DNA of 64,000 nucleotides, from assembly GCF_900166665.1 (NCBI RefSeq), contig NZ_LT800494.1:834673-898672 (forward strand), given 5' to 3'. Under the pieces are notes generated by a model. That model searched no databases and was not told where the DNA came from. It saw only the letters and a program-made list of their open reading frames with translations. Positions 55,901 to 64,000 of the stretch are shown one piece after another; within the stretch, counting starts at the first letter, position 1, and the number at the start of each line of letters is the position of its first letter. The position numbers were made by a program, and so were the translations under genes. This DNA is from Cytobacillus gottheilii (GTDB lineage: Bacteria > Bacillota > Bacilli > Bacillales > Cytobacillaceae).

Positions 55901-58131
55901 CAGGAATTAAAGGTCGTGTTCATTTTGTATATGGAAGTTTTGTTAATCAATGGCATTCACAAATAAGTAATAATACATTACATCTTGAGAGGTCGCAGCG
56001 CTATTGCCTTGATGCCGGGAATATGCACTTGGCAGGTGCAAATAGTTCCTTTATTGTTGTATCCATGCTTTTACAGGGAGCTCAGCTTGACAGCGTTTTG
56101 AACACGGTCAACCAGCAAATTCAATTTATTAATACTATTCAATATCCGATTTCAATTGGATTTTTAAATGAACTAAAGCATTGGACGAGCTTACTGCAGA
56201 GTGAGCATCCGCAGTTTCACTGGGAGATGCAGCCTGTTTTAGATGATGATTCAGCTAAAATTATGCATTATACGATTCGGCTGCAGATGGCCTATCTATT
56301 TCAAAAACGGGACTATGCAGCTGCCATTTTACAAGAATTATGTTCTCTGGTCAACAATAGACTTACGCTTGTGATCGTTCCTGAATATTATTATTATCTC
56401 GCCTTATGGTGCATTAAGGATGCTGAAATAGGAAGAGCTTACAAGGGGGAATGGAAAAAGAGCTTAAAGAAATTACAAAAATGGGCAAAGATCTCACCGC
56501 AGAATTATAAACATAAGCTTTTATTAATACAGGCAGAGAAACTGAAAGAGTCAGAGATTATTGTAAATGCGAAATTACTGGCGTTATATGACGAGAGCAT
56601 TCGGCTTGCAGAAGAGAATGGTTTTATTCAAGACGCTGCGATTGCCAATGAATCTGCTGGGAATTATCTTAGCGGTATAGGACATAAAAAGTTGGCGCAG
56701 CCTTATTTCGAAGCTGCTTGCAGTCTTTTTGAGCAATGGGGACTTGGCTTTAAAAGAAAGCAATTAAATATAGACTACAAAAGGGAAGGTGCTCCCATCC
56801 AGTTACAGCCTCAGCAATATTATGATGTTCATGATGCACTGCAGGGTGCTGCTCAAAGTATTTCCACAGAAATCACCATGTCAAAGCTTGCCTCAAGGCT
56901 TCTTGGTGTAGCAATGGAATATGCAGGGGCAGACCGTGGGTTTATTTTATACAAAAGAAAAGATGCTTTCTTTGTAGGAGAATGCAAAAGCTTAAATGAG
57001 CCTGAAGATGAACTATACCGTGATGAGCCCATCACAGGGAAGAATCTGCTGGCTGAAAAGGTTGTTGCTTATGTGAAAGCAAGCAATGATCCTGTCGTTC
57101 TTCATCATGCAGCAGCAGATGGGCTGTTTATTAAGGATCCCTATATTATGAAAAGTAAAACGAAGTCACTTTTTTGCAATCCATTTATTCGCAAAGGTGA
57201 AGTTATAGGAGTTCTTTATTTAGAGAATAGGCAAGCAACACATGTTTTTACAGAAGAAAAAACGAAGCTGCTTTCCATACTGACAACCCAGCTATCCATC
57301 TCGATTGAAAATGTGTATGTTTATGAAACGATGGAAAAAGCTGTTGCTAAGAAAACGGAACAATTGCAGTATGCCAATCAATCGTTAGAAAAGATTAACA
57401 TGGAACTTGAAGAAGTTGAAAGAAAACGAAAACATTTTCTAGCAAATATTTCTCATGATCTTCGTACCCCTGTAAACGTGGTTGGTGGCTATTTAGAGGC
57501 AATCATGAGCGGCCTAGCCAAGGATGAGCAAGAAAAAGAGTATCTAATTGCCAAGGCATATGAAAGAGCAAATGAATTGCAGGAGCTCATACAAGATTTA
57601 TTTGAATTGTCACAGGCTGAGTCAGGACGTTTACAATTTGATATCGATTATATTCCGCTTTCTCAATTTATTGCTTATGTGCAAAATAGATATGAAAATG
57701 AGCAGCTTGGAGAACGTATGTCTTTTCGTATCGAAAATAGGATAGCGAATAAAGACATTGAAGACTATATGATCGGCGTCGATCCAGAAAGAATACGGCA
57801 GGTCTTCGCAAATTTGATTGGAAATGCCAAAAAGTATACGCAGTCTGGTGAAATTGTCTTGTCATTTAAATTACAAGACCATAAGGAATTATTAATTACG
57901 ATTAGTGATAGCGGTGTCGGGATACCGGCTGATATTCTGCCTTTTATTTTTGACCGTGATTATACCAATAGCTACGGCGACCACAAAAAGAAAGGCCATG
58001 GTCTTGGATTAAGCATCTGCAAGGAGATTATAACCGTGCATAAAGGCACAATATGGGCAGAAAGCCAGGAAGGTCATGGAACTTCTTTTTATATGACCCT
58101 CCCCCTATTTCAATTTTCTCTAGAAAATTAA
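52960..58131 (+). CDS. Giant pseudokinase / AAA ATPase / GAF / histidine kinase sensor
   Basis: 1723 residues from TTG 52960 after GAGGTG. Order: Ser/Thr-kinase-like domain (about 1-280), with the VIHKNINS loop in place of HRD and no DFG, so probably a pseudokinase; AAA_16 ATPase (about 300-560) with Walker A GEAGIGKTAL at 330 and Walker B LVLFLDDLQWAD near 457; long helical TPR-like region (about 750-1250); GAF (about 1300-1450); coiled linker; HisKA with His1499 in ANISHDLRTP; HATPase with N box NLIGNAKKY near 1620, G1 DSGVGIP near 1650, G2 GHGLGLSI near 1680. No membrane segment. The kinase end looks active. This architecture is known mainly in cyanobacteria and myxobacteria and is uncommon in Bacillaceae. 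Confidence 0.92.
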   Translation: MDKLNTIGDYELLEIEIEMQDSVFFKGQSKFGKQVLIKTLKKEYPDKMEVSAAIHEFHLSEKIQEVILQPIEILKHHSVYYFVYEYFNGIPLAEVLKQTKKPMLDKLKIAHSLANALSVLHRHGVIHKNINSMQILLSEPSLAVKITGLTYATNLKQESYALSSQRIVFENHPLYMSPEQTGKMNKPIDHRSDLYSLGVVLYELFTGKFPFNMEDHTKLVHAHLAKTPINPSLQHADLPEMISEMILKLLEKTPDNRYKSAWGLREDLDYAINQYHAFGEIPMSAIGQYDNDLVFEIAGRLYGREKEITEIHNAFSIVANGGRNVVLIPGEAGIGKTALVNEIHKPLIKEKGYFISGKFEQMNRTVPLAPILAAFQSLIRQFLTENEGQVEVWKREIQEGLSVQSSILTALLPELAWLIGESKHANNRSLLDTQRLQLYSFQQFINIIATKDHPLVLFLDDLQWADIASLEWIEYMLTQANCQYFMIIAAYRENEIGQQHPFKKTLNLLEIKNVPISSIPIRNLSKKQVSLWLEQSFCDQGAHIAELSVHIYRITQGNPFYIRQLLKSFEDDGFITLLPEQRKWSIQEKYKESIADEDVLSFLIGRMELLPSNIQSILQLASCIGNRFDLKTLSIISGATLERTAELLWDTLEAGFILPAHVSYKWIYREEAEALVEEEPLYYTFLHDRIQQAFYEMMTEEEQEAAHLTIGRLLCMHESSIKNDIFTIVNHLNRTQNRLTLQEKQKLREWNITAAEKAKNAAAYSEALAYFEHARLLSEETFIDGQEDDLHYRLMKGLGECQYVTSQFSAAERTFDELLSYTKAKTEQLEIYNSKMLLYTHMHRVEESIQAGLEGLKLYGITFPEKLTKGDVAKEFLLVRLAFSKRKREQILTLPKLNNDEKLVLNTMITMNSAAYHTDQNLAAILMLRAVRYTLKHGIANISALVVNNYALILSSGFKDFQGSVMYGKLALELSEYFGDAGIKGRVHFVYGSFVNQWHSQISNNTLHLERSQRYCLDAGNMHLAGANSSFIVVSMLLQGAQLDSVLNTVNQQIQFINTIQYPISIGFLNELKHWTSLLQSEHPQFHWEMQPVLDDDSAKIMHYTIRLQMAYLFQKRDYAAAILQELCSLVNNRLTLVIVPEYYYYLALWCIKDAEIGRAYKGEWKKSLKKLQKWAKISPQNYKHKLLLIQAEKLKESEIIVNAKLLALYDESIRLAEENGFIQDAAIANESAGNYLSGIGHKKLAQPYFEAACSLFEQWGLGFKRKQLNIDYKREGAPIQLQPQQYYDVHDALQGAAQSISTEITMSKLASRLLGVAMEYAGADRGFILYKRKDAFFVGECKSLNEPEDELYRDEPITGKNLLAEKVVAYVKASNDPVVLHHAAADGLFIKDPYIMKSKTKSLFCNPFIRKGEVIGVLYLENRQATHVFTEEKTKLLSILTTQLSISIENVYVYETMEKAVAKKTEQLQYANQSLEKINMELEEVERKRKHFLANISHDLRTPVNVVGGYLEAIMSGLAKDEQEKEYLIAKAYERANELQELIQDLFELSQAESGRLQFDIDYIPLSQFIAYVQNRYENEQLGERMSFRIENRIANKDIEDYMIGVDPERIRQVFANLIGNAKKYTQSGEIVLSFKLQDHKELLITISDSGVGIPADILPFIFDRDYTNSYGDHKKKGHGLGLSICKEIITVHKGTIWAESQEGHGTSFYMTLPLFQFSLEN

Positions 58132-58238
58132 TATGTACAAGCACATTTTTAGAATTGCTGGATGCTAGCCTTTGCAGCTTGTCCTCCTCTTACATAAGAT
58201 ACATTGTAAAACAAAATAAGAGGAAGGGAGTTGTTATT

Positions 58239-58448
58239 ATGGGATATCGCCGTAATAATGATAACGTTGCAGGGATTTTTGACGACAATTTTAAAGTGAA
58301 GGTGAATGCTCATATTGATGGCGAAGATTTTTGCCGTGCTGTTCGCCGCTGTCTGCTCAATGATCTTGTAGCTGGTGCAGAGGATGACAACAACAACGAT
58401 GACGATAGAGATTGCTGCTGTCATAAGCGCAGAAGATCTTGGATCTAA
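58239..58448 (+). CDS. Small Cys- and Asp/Asn-rich protein of unknown function
   Basis: 69 residues from ATG 58239 after AGGAAGGGAG. Folded-looking core FKVKVNAHIDGEDFCRAVRR, then an Asp/Asn run, a CCC triplet and a basic KRRRSW end. Composition recalls spore coat or exosporium proteins, but no family is recognised. It has its own ribosome binding site 107 bp after the giant kinase and its own terminator. Confidence 0.65.
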   Translation: MGYRRNNDNVAGIFDDNFKVKVNAHIDGEDFCRAVRRCLLNDLVAGAEDDNNNDDDRDCCCHKRRRSWI

Positions 58449-58453
58449 TCGAA

Positions 58454-58490
58454 AAAACTCCGGAAGGCAATAGCCTTTCGGAGTTTTTTT
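58454..58490. terminator. Terminator between the small Cys-rich gene and yumC (convergent)
   Basis: AAAACTCCGGAAGGC AAT AGCCTTTCGGAGTTTTTTT, with A run upstream and T run downstream, usable in both directions. Confidence 0.95.
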
Positions 58491-58499
58491 AAACGGTAA

Positions 58500-59498
58500 T
58501 TATTTATCGAATAATGAAGTACTGTGTAATGGCTGTACTCTTGCTTTTGGATCAATATATGATTTCGCGTTATTTACTGCTGTCGGTGCTTCACCAAAAC
58601 CGCTTGCAATCAGTTTCACTTTTCCATCATATGTTGAAATGTCACCTGCAGCATAAATGCCTTCGATGTTTGTCTCCATTTTAGAATTTACGACGATCGA
58701 ATTCTTTTCAATATTTAGTCCCCACTCTTTGATTGGACCTAATGAAGATACAAAACCATAGTTTACAATAACAGCATCCACATCAAAAACTTCTTTTTCT
58801 TTGCTTGTTACATTTTCAAGAACGACTTGATGAACACCTTCATCATTTCCAACGAGTTCAGACGGCACATAAGGTGTTTTTACTTCAACCTTTGAATTAT
58901 GAAGATTTTCAACACTGTGCTCATGCGCGCGGAACTTGTCACGACGATGAACAATCGTTACTTTTTCAGCAATCGGTTCAAGCATTAAAGCCCAGTCAAC
59001 AGCCGAATCTCCGCCGCCGAATACAACGACCTTTTTGCCCGCAAATGAATTAAGATCATCAATAAAGTAATGAAGATTTTTCCCTTCATATTGCTTAGCA
59101 CTTTCTAATTCAAGTCTACGGGGCTGGAACGCACCATTGCCGGCAGTAATAATAATTGCTTTCGTATAATGTACCTCTTTATCTGTTGTTAATTTAAATG
59201 TACCATCAGCTTGTTTTTCTAGCTGTTCAACAGCTTGTTCTAAGCAGACTGTCGGTTCAAACTTTGCCATTTGCTCTTTTAAATTATCTACTAATTCTTG
59301 TGCACGTACTTTCGGAAAGCCAGCAACATCATAGATATATTTTTCAGGGTATAATGCACTTAATTGACCGCCAAGCTGTGGCAAGCTTTCAATAATTTTA
59401 ACGGATGCCTGTCTCATACCACCATAAAAGGCAGTGAAAAGTCCAGTTGGTCCTCCCCCGATAATGGTTATATCATAAACTTTTAGATCTTCACTCAA
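58500..59498 (-). CDS. yumC: Ferredoxin/flavodoxin-NADP reductase YumC
   Basis: 332 residues from TTG 59498, seven bases after GGAGGG; an upstream in-frame ATG would add 16 unconserved residues. Thioredoxin-reductase-like FNR without the CxxC disulfide: FAD motif [22 protein letters not shown] motif [15 protein letters not shown] near residue 163, [12 protein letters not shown], and the C-terminal [13 protein letters not shown]. Nearly identical in layout to B. subtilis YumC. Confidence 0.96.
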   Translation of the reverse strand: MSEDLKVYDITIIGGGPTGLFTAFYGGMRQASVKIIESLPQLGGQLSALYPEKYIYDVAGFPKVRAQELVDNLKEQMAKFEPTVCLEQAVEQLEKQADGTFKLTTDKEVHYTKAIIITAGNGAFQPRRLELESAKQYEGKNLHYFIDDLNSFAGKKVVVFGGGDSAVDWALMLEPIAEKVTIVHRRDKFRAHEHSVENLHNSKVEVKTPYVPSELVGNDEGVHQVVLENVTSKEKEVFDVDAVIVNYGFVSSLGPIKEWGLNIEKNSIVVNSKMETNIEGIYAAGDISTYDGKVKLIASGFGEAPTAVNNAKSYIDPKARVQPLHSTSLFDK

Positions 59499-59719
59499 AG
59501 TTAATCCCTCCAAATATGTATTTTTCACTTTCATTAATATTACCATAAATACGTCTTTTGCTCACCATTTCTTAAACTTGTAATAATTCTTTTCTGATTA
59601 ATCTAAAAATTAATAAAGTATGATTTTATCTTGAAAAACAAGTAAAAGTAGCATAATATGAAATGGGAGTACTAATGTTAATTTTCTGTGACAATTCTAG
59701 AACATTTTTTTGTCCACGT

Positions 59720-59737
59720 TCGTGAATTGAATCACAA
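59720..59737. promoter_or_regulatory. Possible Rex operator upstream of yumB
   Basis: The minus strand reads TTGTGATTCAATTCACGA, eleven of twelve matches to the Rex arms TTGTGA-N6-TCACAA. It lies about 85 bp before the yumB start, close to AT-rich promoter-like sequence (TATTTATAAAA, TAGTATAAAAT). Rex represses NADH-oxidising genes when NADH is low. Confidence 0.55.
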
Positions 59738-59823
59738 TCTTTTTTCGGTATTTATAAAATAAAATAGTATAAAATTGCGGAACATAACGTTACGCAAAAA
59801 ATTAAAAGGTGGAAGTGATAGAC

Positions 59824-61038
59824 TTGAGAAAGCCCAAAATAGTAATACTAGGTGCAGGTTACGGCGGATTAATGACTGCTACTCGCCTTCAAAAGGCTGT
59901 AGGGACAAATGAAGCTGACATCGTATTAATAAATAAAAATGATTACCATTATGAAACAACCTGGTTGCATGAAGCATCTGCAGGTACGCTTCATCATGAT
60001 CGTGTAAGATATGATATTTCTGGAGTAATTGACCGAAATAAGGTTGAATTTATTCAAGGAACTGCCGTAGAGATTAAAAAAGAGGAAAAGAAAGTAGTAC
60101 TTGAAAATGGTGAAGTTGAGTATGACTACTTAGTGGTTGCTCTAGGTGGAGAATCTGAAACATTCGGCATTAAAGGTTTAAAAGAATATGCATTCTCCAT
60201 TGTAAATGTGAATGCTGCACGCCAAATCCGCGAGCATATTGAACTGCAATTTGCAACATATCATACAGAAGAAGTGAAAAAAGACGAGCGACTTACAATT
60301 GTTGTTGGTGGAGCTGGCTTTACAGGGATTGAATTCTTAGGTGAATTAGGTAACCGTATTCCTGAGTTATGCCATGAGTATGATATTGACATTCATAAAG
60401 TTAAAGTAATCTGTGTGGAAGCTGCTCCAATGGTCCTTCCAGGTTTTGATCCAGATTTAGTAGAGTATGCTGTAGCACACCTTGAGAAGAAGGGTGTAGA
60501 ATTCCGCATCGGAACAGCTATTAAAGAAGCAACTCCTGAAGGAATTATCGTTGCTAAAGGCGAAGAAGAGCCTGAAGAGATTAAAGCTGGCACAGTTGTT
60601 TGGGCAGCAGGAATACGCGGAAATGCTATTATCGAGAAATCAGGGATTGAAGCAATGCGCGGCCGTGTAAAAGTTAATCTTGATCTGCGTGTACCAGAGC
60701 ATGAGAATATTTTTGTTATCGGTGACTGTTCACTAATGATTAATGAAGAAATTAATCGCCCGTATCCTCCTACTGCACAAATTGCGATGCAGCAAGGTGA
60801 AACATGTGCAAAAAATATTGCAGCACTTATTCATAACAAACCTCTAGAAAACTTTAAGCCAGATATTAAAGGAACAGTTTGCTCATTAGGTGAAAATGAT
60901 GCTATTGGTGTTGTCTTCGGCAAAAAGTTAGTTGGGAAAAAAGCTTCCTTCATGAAAAAAGTGGTAGATAACCGCTCATTATACATGATCGGCGGCGCAG
61001 GTCTTGTATTGAAAAAAGGTAAATTCAACGTTTTATAA
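59824..61038 (+). CDS. yumB: Type II NADH dehydrogenase YumB
   Basis: 404 residues. Start TTG 59824 is chosen because [15 protein letters not shown] aligns with the B. subtilis start [13 protein letters not shown] codons at 59809 and 59815 are in frame, and AAGGTGG lies at 59806. FAD motif [13 protein letters not shown] motif [17 protein letters not shown] near residue 165, the AQQG-type quinone motif [12 protein letters not shown], and the C-terminal membrane-attaching helix region [17 protein letters not shown]. It feeds electrons from NADH to menaquinone without pumping protons. Confidence 0.93.
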   Translation: MRKPKIVILGAGYGGLMTATRLQKAVGTNEADIVLINKNDYHYETTWLHEASAGTLHHDRVRYDISGVIDRNKVEFIQGTAVEIKKEEKKVVLENGEVEYDYLVVALGGESETFGIKGLKEYAFSIVNVNAARQIREHIELQFATYHTEEVKKDERLTIVVGGAGFTGIEFLGELGNRIPELCHEYDIDIHKVKVICVEAAPMVLPGFDPDLVEYAVAHLEKKGVEFRIGTAIKEATPEGIIVAKGEEEPEEIKAGTVVWAAGIRGNAIIEKSGIEAMRGRVKVNLDLRVPEHENIFVIGDCSLMINEEINRPYPPTAQIAMQQGETCAKNIAALIHNKPLENFKPDIKGTVCSLGENDAIGVVFGKKLVGKKASFMKKVVDNRSLYMIGGAGLVLKKGKFNVL

Positions 61039-61052
61039 TAGATAGATGGGAG

Positions 61053-61082
61053 AGAGCAGACTATATAGTCTGCTCTTTTTTA
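61053..61082 (+). terminator. yumB terminator
   Basis: AGAGCAGACT ATAT AGTCTGCTCT followed by TTTTT. Confidence 0.95.
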
Positions 61083-61102
61083 ATGGTGTTTTACAAATGA
61101 GT

Positions 61103-61290
61103 TTATGCGATGTTTTTGAGCGTAGTACGGCTCTAATCATACCCTCGATAAGTAGTATCTGGATTTTGGAGTCGCGATTCTGCTCTAATTACACCTCTGA
61201 TCCCTAGTATCTGGATTTCGGAATCGCGTTTCTGCTTGCATAACACTAAAAATATAGTATTTGGATTAAGTAGTCGTATGTTTTTATTTG
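61103..61290. repeat. Degenerate tandem repeat of about 51 bp, nearly four copies
   Basis: AGTATCTGGATT or a variant begins at 61154, 61206 and 61256 (steps 52 and 50 bp), each followed by a GAGTCGCG/GAATCGCG-like segment and TCTGCT. A more diverged unit precedes at about 61103 and shares GGCTCTAAT. It lies after the yumB terminator. No coding frame is supported, and the sequence up to 61440 shows no gene. Confidence 0.75.
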
Positions 61291-61467
61291 TACCTTATTA
61301 CTCAATCAAACAGACCTGAACTCATGTCTCCTCAAATCCATTTAAGAAACCAAACTAGTTACAAAACGAATTAAGGATCTGTCTATTTCTAAGGTGGATA
61401 CCATTTTTTCCTATGTTAAAATATTTACTAAAGCAGAGCAAAAAATCTTAATTAGGGAGGAAAATAG

Positions 61468-61950
61468 ATGAGCAAGAGGGGGAACGTGTGGCTTGCCGCA
61501 GCTGGGTTAGTCATTTCAGAGAAAGGTGAATGGCTTGTAGTAAAGAAAAAATATGGAGGACTGAAAGGAATGTGGTCCATTCCTGCTGGTTTTGTTCATG
61601 AAGGTGAAACGGCAGATGCAGCAGCAGTCAGAGAGGTTTTTGAGGAGACAGGAATTTCGTGCAAGGTAAAAGGAATGATTGGCTTAAGAACAGGAGTAAT
61701 TAAAGAGGAAATCAGTGATAATATGCTCATATTTTTATTAGAGCCACTAGCAGAAAGCAACATTAAAATACAGGAAAAAGAAATTGAAGAGGCTATGTTT
61801 ATAAAGCCTGAACATATTGTTAATCAAACGCAATCCTCGATTATGCTTAAGCACTTATTAAATCGTTCAGAAGAAATCATGCAGCAGGCAATTGAAAACA
61901 TAAATCCTGGTAAGCAGTTTTCTTATACGGCATATAAACTATTTTTATAA
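61468..61950 (+). CDS. Nudix hydrolase
   Basis: 160 residues. The Nudix box is complete: GFVHEGETADAAAVREVFEE followed by TGI, giving G-x5-E-x7-REVxEExGI near residues 44-66. It hydrolyses a nucleoside diphosphate linked to another group; the substrate is not predictable. ATG follows GGGAGG. Confidence 0.9.
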   Translation: MSKRGNVWLAAAGLVISEKGEWLVVKKKYGGLKGMWSIPAGFVHEGETADAAAVREVFEETGISCKVKGMIGLRTGVIKEEISDNMLIFLLEPLAESNIKIQEKEIEEAMFIKPEHIVNQTQSSIMLKHLLNRSEEIMQQAIENINPGKQFSYTAYKLFL

Positions 61951-62105
61951 TTTTCTGATATATTGAGATAACGAAAGGTTTTCATAGCAAACAACCTTTG
62001 TATGCGTTTACAGTAAAGGTTTTCAGTCGATTTTACCCCTTTTCAAAAAGTCAGATCCTTGATATATTATCAGAAAATTCAGTGGTAAGAGGAGATGACA
62101 GCGCA

Positions 62106-62231
62106 ATGAAATCGAACAGCTACGATACAAAAAATTGTCCATATTGTTCAGGAAAGGGTTATTTTCAACTCATACTTGGCGGATCAGAAACATGCTCCTG
62201 CTGCGGTGGATCAGGAAAGAAAAAAGACTAA
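62106..62231 (+). CDS. yuiA: YuiA-like small zinc-ribbon protein
   Basis: 41 residues from ATG 62106 after GAGGAG. Two CxxC pairs in DnaJ-like CxxCxGxG repeats: NCPYCSGKGYFQ and TCSCCGGSGKKKD, which should bind one zinc. Function unknown. Position before yuiB and yuiC matches B. subtilis. Confidence 0.85.
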   Translation: MKSNSYDTKNCPYCSGKGYFQLILGGSETCSCCGGSGKKKD

Positions 62232-62271
62232 CTATAAAGATAAATTTGACTATAAAATGGTGTTTCAGTAG

Positions 62272-62295
62272 AGCTCTCAGATTGAGGGCTTTTTG
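62272..62295 (+). terminator. yuiA terminator
   Basis: AGCTCTCA GAT TGAGGGCT followed by TTTTG. Confidence 0.7.
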
Positions 62296-62476
62296 TTTTG
62301 CAGATGTTCAAGTGAACAATACCCCTTATTGTGGAGACAATTTTGGTATAACCAGTCGTATTCTAGATTCTTTAAATTTAAGCTAGTGAAATCTCCCTTT
62401 CTTCCCAATTATAGTTGACGATATTCTACTCTTTTCAGTACACTAAATATTGATGTGCTAAGGGGGACAAATACTA

Positions 62477-62800
62477 ATGCAGATGACGATATTTGTATTG
62501 CCAATTTCAATGCTTTTATTTTTCGTATTATTTTTTGGAATCGGTTTTATTTTGAATATGCTTTTAAGAATGTCTTGGATTATGGCCATAATTTATCCAG
62601 TTGTAGCTATTTTAATTATTGATCAAGTGCGTTTTATAGAATATTTTACCAACACGGGGTTTGCTTTCTCAGATCTTGGTACAGAATTATCAAGTTTGGC
62701 CATGGCTGATATATTGATTTTAAGCAGTGGGATGGCTGGTGCCATCGTAGCTGGCATCACGATTAAATTGCTGCGCAAAAAGGGATATCGTATGTTTTAA
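62477..62800 (+). CDS. yuiB: YuiB family membrane protein
   Basis: 107 residues with three membrane helices (about 5-27, 32-50, 75-98) and a basic C-terminus KLLRKKGYRMF. Function unknown. ATG follows AAGGGGG. Same neighbours as B. subtilis yuiB. Confidence 0.88.
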   Translation: MQMTIFVLPISMLLFFVLFFGIGFILNMLLRMSWIMAIIYPVVAILIIDQVRFIEYFTNTGFAFSDLGTELSSLAMADILILSSGMAGAIVAGITIKLLRKKGYRMF

Positions 62801-62856
62801 TACTCTGGGTCAAAACACTGTTGTTGTTGTTTTGAGGTCAACTTAACAAGCAAATA

Positions 62857-62896
62857 AAAAGCAGTCCAACTCTAAAGAGAATTGGACTGCTTTTTA
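62857..62896 (+). terminator. yuiB terminator
   Basis: AAAAAGCAGTCCAA, loop, TTGGACTGCTTTTTAT. Confidence 0.95.
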
Positions 62897-63283
62897 TTAC
62901 GGCTTTTCATAAGTGTGGTGTAGCATAATCTTTTAGCGCATTTTCAGTGTGTCGGAATATAAATGGGGAATTCATGTAATGAAAACCAATAGGCGCAAAA
63001 ATTTCTGTTACATGTGCCGTTTATTTTTCCATGAATGCAATATAATAAAGCTTGCTTAACAAATTCCCTGGTAAGTAAGCGAAATATCCCGATAAAAAGG
63101 GTGGTTCATTATAATTTTGAACTTTAAAACCATTATTAAATATGCATAAAAAAGCTGAAAAGATAGACTTTTACTATTGTTCAATAATTTGAAAATAAGA
63201 AATTTTTTCGTTTACTCTCTTAACTTATGAATATTTTCTGCTCAGATGGGAAATGAATATGGTTGGGAGGAGTGAAATTTAGT
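62897..63283. other. Intergenic region before yuiC
   Basis: AT-rich, no gene seen; probably contains the yuiC promoter. Confidence 0.5.
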
Positions 63284-63988
63284 ATGAATACATTAAAAAA
63301 TTGGACAAGACGTATTGTAATGAGCATTTTAGTTATGGCTGCAACATTAACGACGTTTGAAACGATTTCAGGAGTAGAGGCACGAGAGGTTGCTGAAGTG
63401 GCAGCTGAAAATAATGAATATTCCCTAATGGACAAGGTAACTCATACATTTAAATCGGTTGGAGTAGCTTTTAAAAAATTGCAATTGGCAACAGTAGGGG
63501 AATCGCAAATTTCATCAAGTGAACCAGTTGTGGGAGCACCGCCAACTTTGGAAGAGTCGATTGACTGGTCACAATATCAGCGAAAAAATGTCATTGCAAC
63601 AGGTTATACTGCTTACTATGAATCAACAGGAAAACACCCTGATCACCCAGGTTTTGGTATTACATATTCAGGTGTTAAAGTGAAGCGTGATCTATACTCA
63701 ACAGTTGCTGCTGATCTAAATGTATTTCCGATTGGTACGATATTATTCATTCCAGACTACGGATATGGTGTAGTTGCCGATAAAGGCGGAGCCATCAAAG
63801 GAAATAAACTTGATCTATATTATGAAACGGTTGATGAAGTATATGAACACTGGGGTAAGAAAACGCTAGACGTCTATGTGGTCAAAATGGGCGATGGCTC
63901 CTTAACTGAAGAAGAACTTACGGCACTAAATGAGAATGAATCCATGCAGGTATTCCGTCAGGCGTATATTAAATCTGCTGAAGAATAA
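63284..63988 (+). CDS. yuiC: YuiC, 3D-domain protein (lytic-transglycosylase-like)
   Basis: 234 residues from ATG 63284 after GGGAGGAG. The N-terminal hydrophobic segment (about 9-35, ending GVEA) is a signal peptide or anchor. The C-terminal 3D domain, a double-psi beta barrel named after its three aspartates, contains [30 protein letters not shown] and [19 protein letters not shown]. Related Sps/MltA-type domains act on peptidoglycan, and B. subtilis YuiC resembles a stationary-phase muralytic enzyme. Confidence 0.9.
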   Translation: MNTLKNWTRRIVMSILVMAATLTTFETISGVEAREVAEVAAENNEYSLMDKVTHTFKSVGVAFKKLQLATVGESQISSSEPVVGAPPTLEESIDWSQYQRKNVIATGYTAYYESTGKHPDHPGFGITYSGVKVKRDLYSTVAADLNVFPIGTILFIPDYGYGVVADKGGAIKGNKLDLYYETVDEVYEHWGKKTLDVYVVKMGDGSLTEEELTALNENESMQVFRQAYIKSAEE

Positions 63989-64000
63989 TAGGATAGAACA

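Overview
The window comes from a low-GC, endospore-forming Gram-positive of the family Bacillaceae. The evidence is AT-rich coding sequence, strong GGAGG ribosome binding sites, frequent TTG and GTG starts, spore genes (a gerA-type receptor, CotF-like coat proteins, lytH, a YhcN-type lipoprotein, yutH), and gene order that follows the yus-yur-yun-yut-yum-yui part of the Bacillus subtilis map almost gene by gene. No tRNA, rRNA, insertion sequence, prophage or CRISPR array was seen.

Layout. 1-3.6 kb: truncated gerA-family gene, a structured Fur-controlled small RNA candidate on the minus strand, yusU, two CotF-like coat genes, fadM and a YuzL-like small protein. 3.7-9.3 kb: the FadR-controlled beta-oxidation operon fadN-fadA-fadE. 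9.5-13.5 kb: yusI, gcvH, yusF-yusE, an MFS transporter, yusD. 13.6-18.1 kb: methionine block with two SAM (S-box) riboswitches, one before metY and one before metNPQ. 19.2-24.5 kb: sufCDSUB. 24.9-28.2 kb: an accessory island with cadC, a cadA-type metal ATPase and a methyltransferase. 28.3-35 kb: yunF, yunC, an HD-GYP protein, a lysine-riboswitch NhaC-type transporter, and an NSS transporter with its tiny MetS subunit. 35-43.5 kb: lytH, lipA, yutC, yutD, two small unknowns, an EAL protein, yutE, yutF, yutG, yutH. 44-51.9 kb: hom-thrC-thrB, nfu-type yutI, yuzD, yutJ, yuzB, a DUF2225 protein, yutM. 52-58.4 kb: a response regulator, an orphan SinI-like peptide gene and a 1723-residue pseudokinase/ATPase/GAF/histidine kinase. 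58.5-64 kb: yumC, yumB, a Nudix hydrolase, yuiA, yuiB, yuiC.

The genes form functional groups: fatty-acid oxidation; sulfur amino-acid supply (metY, metNPQ, metS system); Fe-S assembly and its users (suf, yutI, yutM, lipA); aspartate-family amino acids (hom-thrC-thrB, lysine transporter); NAD(P)H redox (yumC, yumB, yutJ); sporulation and germination.

Three observations stand out. (1) The cadA-type ATPase is intact except for an in-frame TGA exactly where the first cysteine of its CxxC metal-binding motif belongs. It has a good start and RBS and a hairpin at bSECIS-like distance, so it is a selenocysteine candidate. (2) A consensus promoter flanked by two Fur boxes drives a non-coding, highly structured transcript with a C-rich loop and a terminator, resembling the iron-sparing sRNA FsrA in design. 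(3) Two unlinked intergenic regions carry short repeats phased at strictly alternating 20 and 21 bp.
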